Assembly: GCA_009691315.1 (NCBI GenBank)
Contig: SICT01000028.1
Span: 1 to 12,521 of the forward strand
Source of the DNA: Candidatus Uhrbacteria bacterium
Lineage (GTDB): Bacteria > Patescibacteriota > Patescibacteriia > 2-12-FULL-60-25
DNA: 12,521 nucleotides
Direction: 5' to 3'
Shown in pieces: positions 12,013 through 12,521 of this stretch (the first letter of the stretch is position 1; every line of letters starts with the position of its first letter). The position numbers and the translations under genes were made by a program. The notes under the pieces are model-generated. The model saw nothing but the letters and a program-made list of their open reading frames with translations, was not told the DNA's origin and did not search any database.

Positions 12013-12521
12013 ATGAGAATATCTGTCATTTGCGGGGGCCCTTCTTTAGAACGGGGCATTTCCCTGAATTCGGCTCGCTCGGTCCTAGACCACCTACAGG
12101 ATGAACAGATCGAGATTGTTCCTTTTTATTTTGATCATAAAAAACAGGTGTATGAAATTTCTCGCGCCCAACTCTATTCCAATACCCCATCGGATTTTGA
12201 TTTTAAATTAGGACAAACGGGTCAACCTTTAACCAAAGACCAATTCATCAAGCGTCTCAAACAAAGCGACCTGGTTTTTCCCGTCATCCATGGAACCTTT
12301 GGCGAAGATGGTGGGATTCAAAGCCTTCTTGAACAGCATGACATCCCCTTTATCGGCTCTCCAGCTGAAGCCTGTAAACGTGCTTTTGATAAATTTACGG
12401 CGAACGAATTTATCCGTGCACAAGGATTTTTCACTCTCCCTTCAACCGTGCTTAAAATATATCATCGGGATCATGGAAAAATAGTTCGTGAATTTTTTGC
12501 CACACACCGTATAAAACGAGC
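12013..12521 (+). CDS. ddl: D-alanine--D-alanine ligase, N-terminal part (runs off the window)
   Basis: Joins two D-alanines with ATP for the peptidoglycan stem peptide; cytoplasmic. 169 codons are present and the frame is open at the edge. The product starts MRISVICGGPSLERGISLNSA, matching the family's first strand and 'GG-S-E-SL-SA' motif. It continues through LVFPVIHGTFGEDGGIQSLLE, with the catalytic-site H-G-x-x-GEDG block, DIPFIGSPAEACKRAFDK (the C-G/S-x-x-A-DK type block), and the beginning of the ATP-grasp domain (TANEFIRAQGFFTLPS). The start is the first ATG after a good promoter (11949-11977); only a weak CAAGAA stands in for a ribosome site. The ATP-grasp catalytic residues lie outside the window, so the D-Ala versus D-Lac/D-Ser specificity cannot be judged. 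Confidence 0.92.
   Translation, partial: MRISVICGGPSLERGISLNSARSVLDHLQDEQIEIVPFYFDHKKQVYEISRAQLYSNTPSDFDFKLGQTGQPLTKDQFIKRLKQSDLVFPVIHGTFGEDGGIQSLLEQHDIPFIGSPAEACKRAFDKFTANEFIRAQGFFTLPSTVLKIYHRDHGKIVREFFATHRIKR

Noticed and set aside
1..12521. Recoded TGA (glycine or tryptophan), as in some candidate phyla
   Set aside because: TGA ends the PDZ gene and the ABC transporter gene in the expected places, and no conserved glycine or tryptophan is coded by TGA.

Overview
The window reads as chromosomal DNA of a bacterium using the standard genetic code: TGA, TAA and TAG all end recognisable genes, and tryptophan is TGG. The gene content (B12-dependent ribonucleotide reductase, corrinoid adenosyltransferase, RmuC, SanA/YdcF-like protein, FtsQ, D-Ala-D-Ala ligase), short gene units each with their own promoter and terminator, and several unrecognised small proteins fit a Patescibacteria/CPR-type genome. 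That assignment is inference; there is no rRNA or other decisive marker. The organism has a peptidoglycan wall and divides with a divisome.

Left part (1-4211). The window opens inside nrdJ, a class II ribonucleotide reductase. Its interdomain linker carries a complex palindromic repeat that is read through in frame. Then come a minus-strand 129-residue orphan gene with a very good promoter and terminator, and a plus-strand corrinoid adenosyltransferase (cobO/btuR), which makes the adenosylcobalamin that NrdJ needs. The next 336 bases (3272-3607) hold two perfect hairpins, a near-consensus promoter and a structured leader in front of an 87-residue two-helix membrane protein. A dispersed-type repeat abuts the stop codon of a very acidic 87-residue minus-strand protein.

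Middle part (4287-7833). Three genes lie head to tail, probably as one operon: rmuC, a SanA/YdcF-like membrane protein (8-base overlap with rmuC) and a 620-residue protein joining an N-terminal PDZ-like domain to an HELRH (HExxH) zinc-peptidase motif and C-terminal coiled coil. The last is the least familiar gene here and the best novelty candidate. A perfect 15-bp inverted repeat without a T-tract follows it.

Right part (7834-12521). A 426-base non-coding stretch ends in an apparent attenuator (hairpin, alternative pairing, terminator, possible 41-codon leader peptide) before an ABC exporter half-transporter. Then come a stand-alone 218-residue putative PD-(D/E)XK-type nuclease, ftsQ on the minus strand, and a divergent ddl running off the end. 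ftsQ and ddl are wall/division genes that usually lie in the dcw cluster; here they are divergent. No tRNA, rRNA, CRISPR array, transposase or phage gene was seen.
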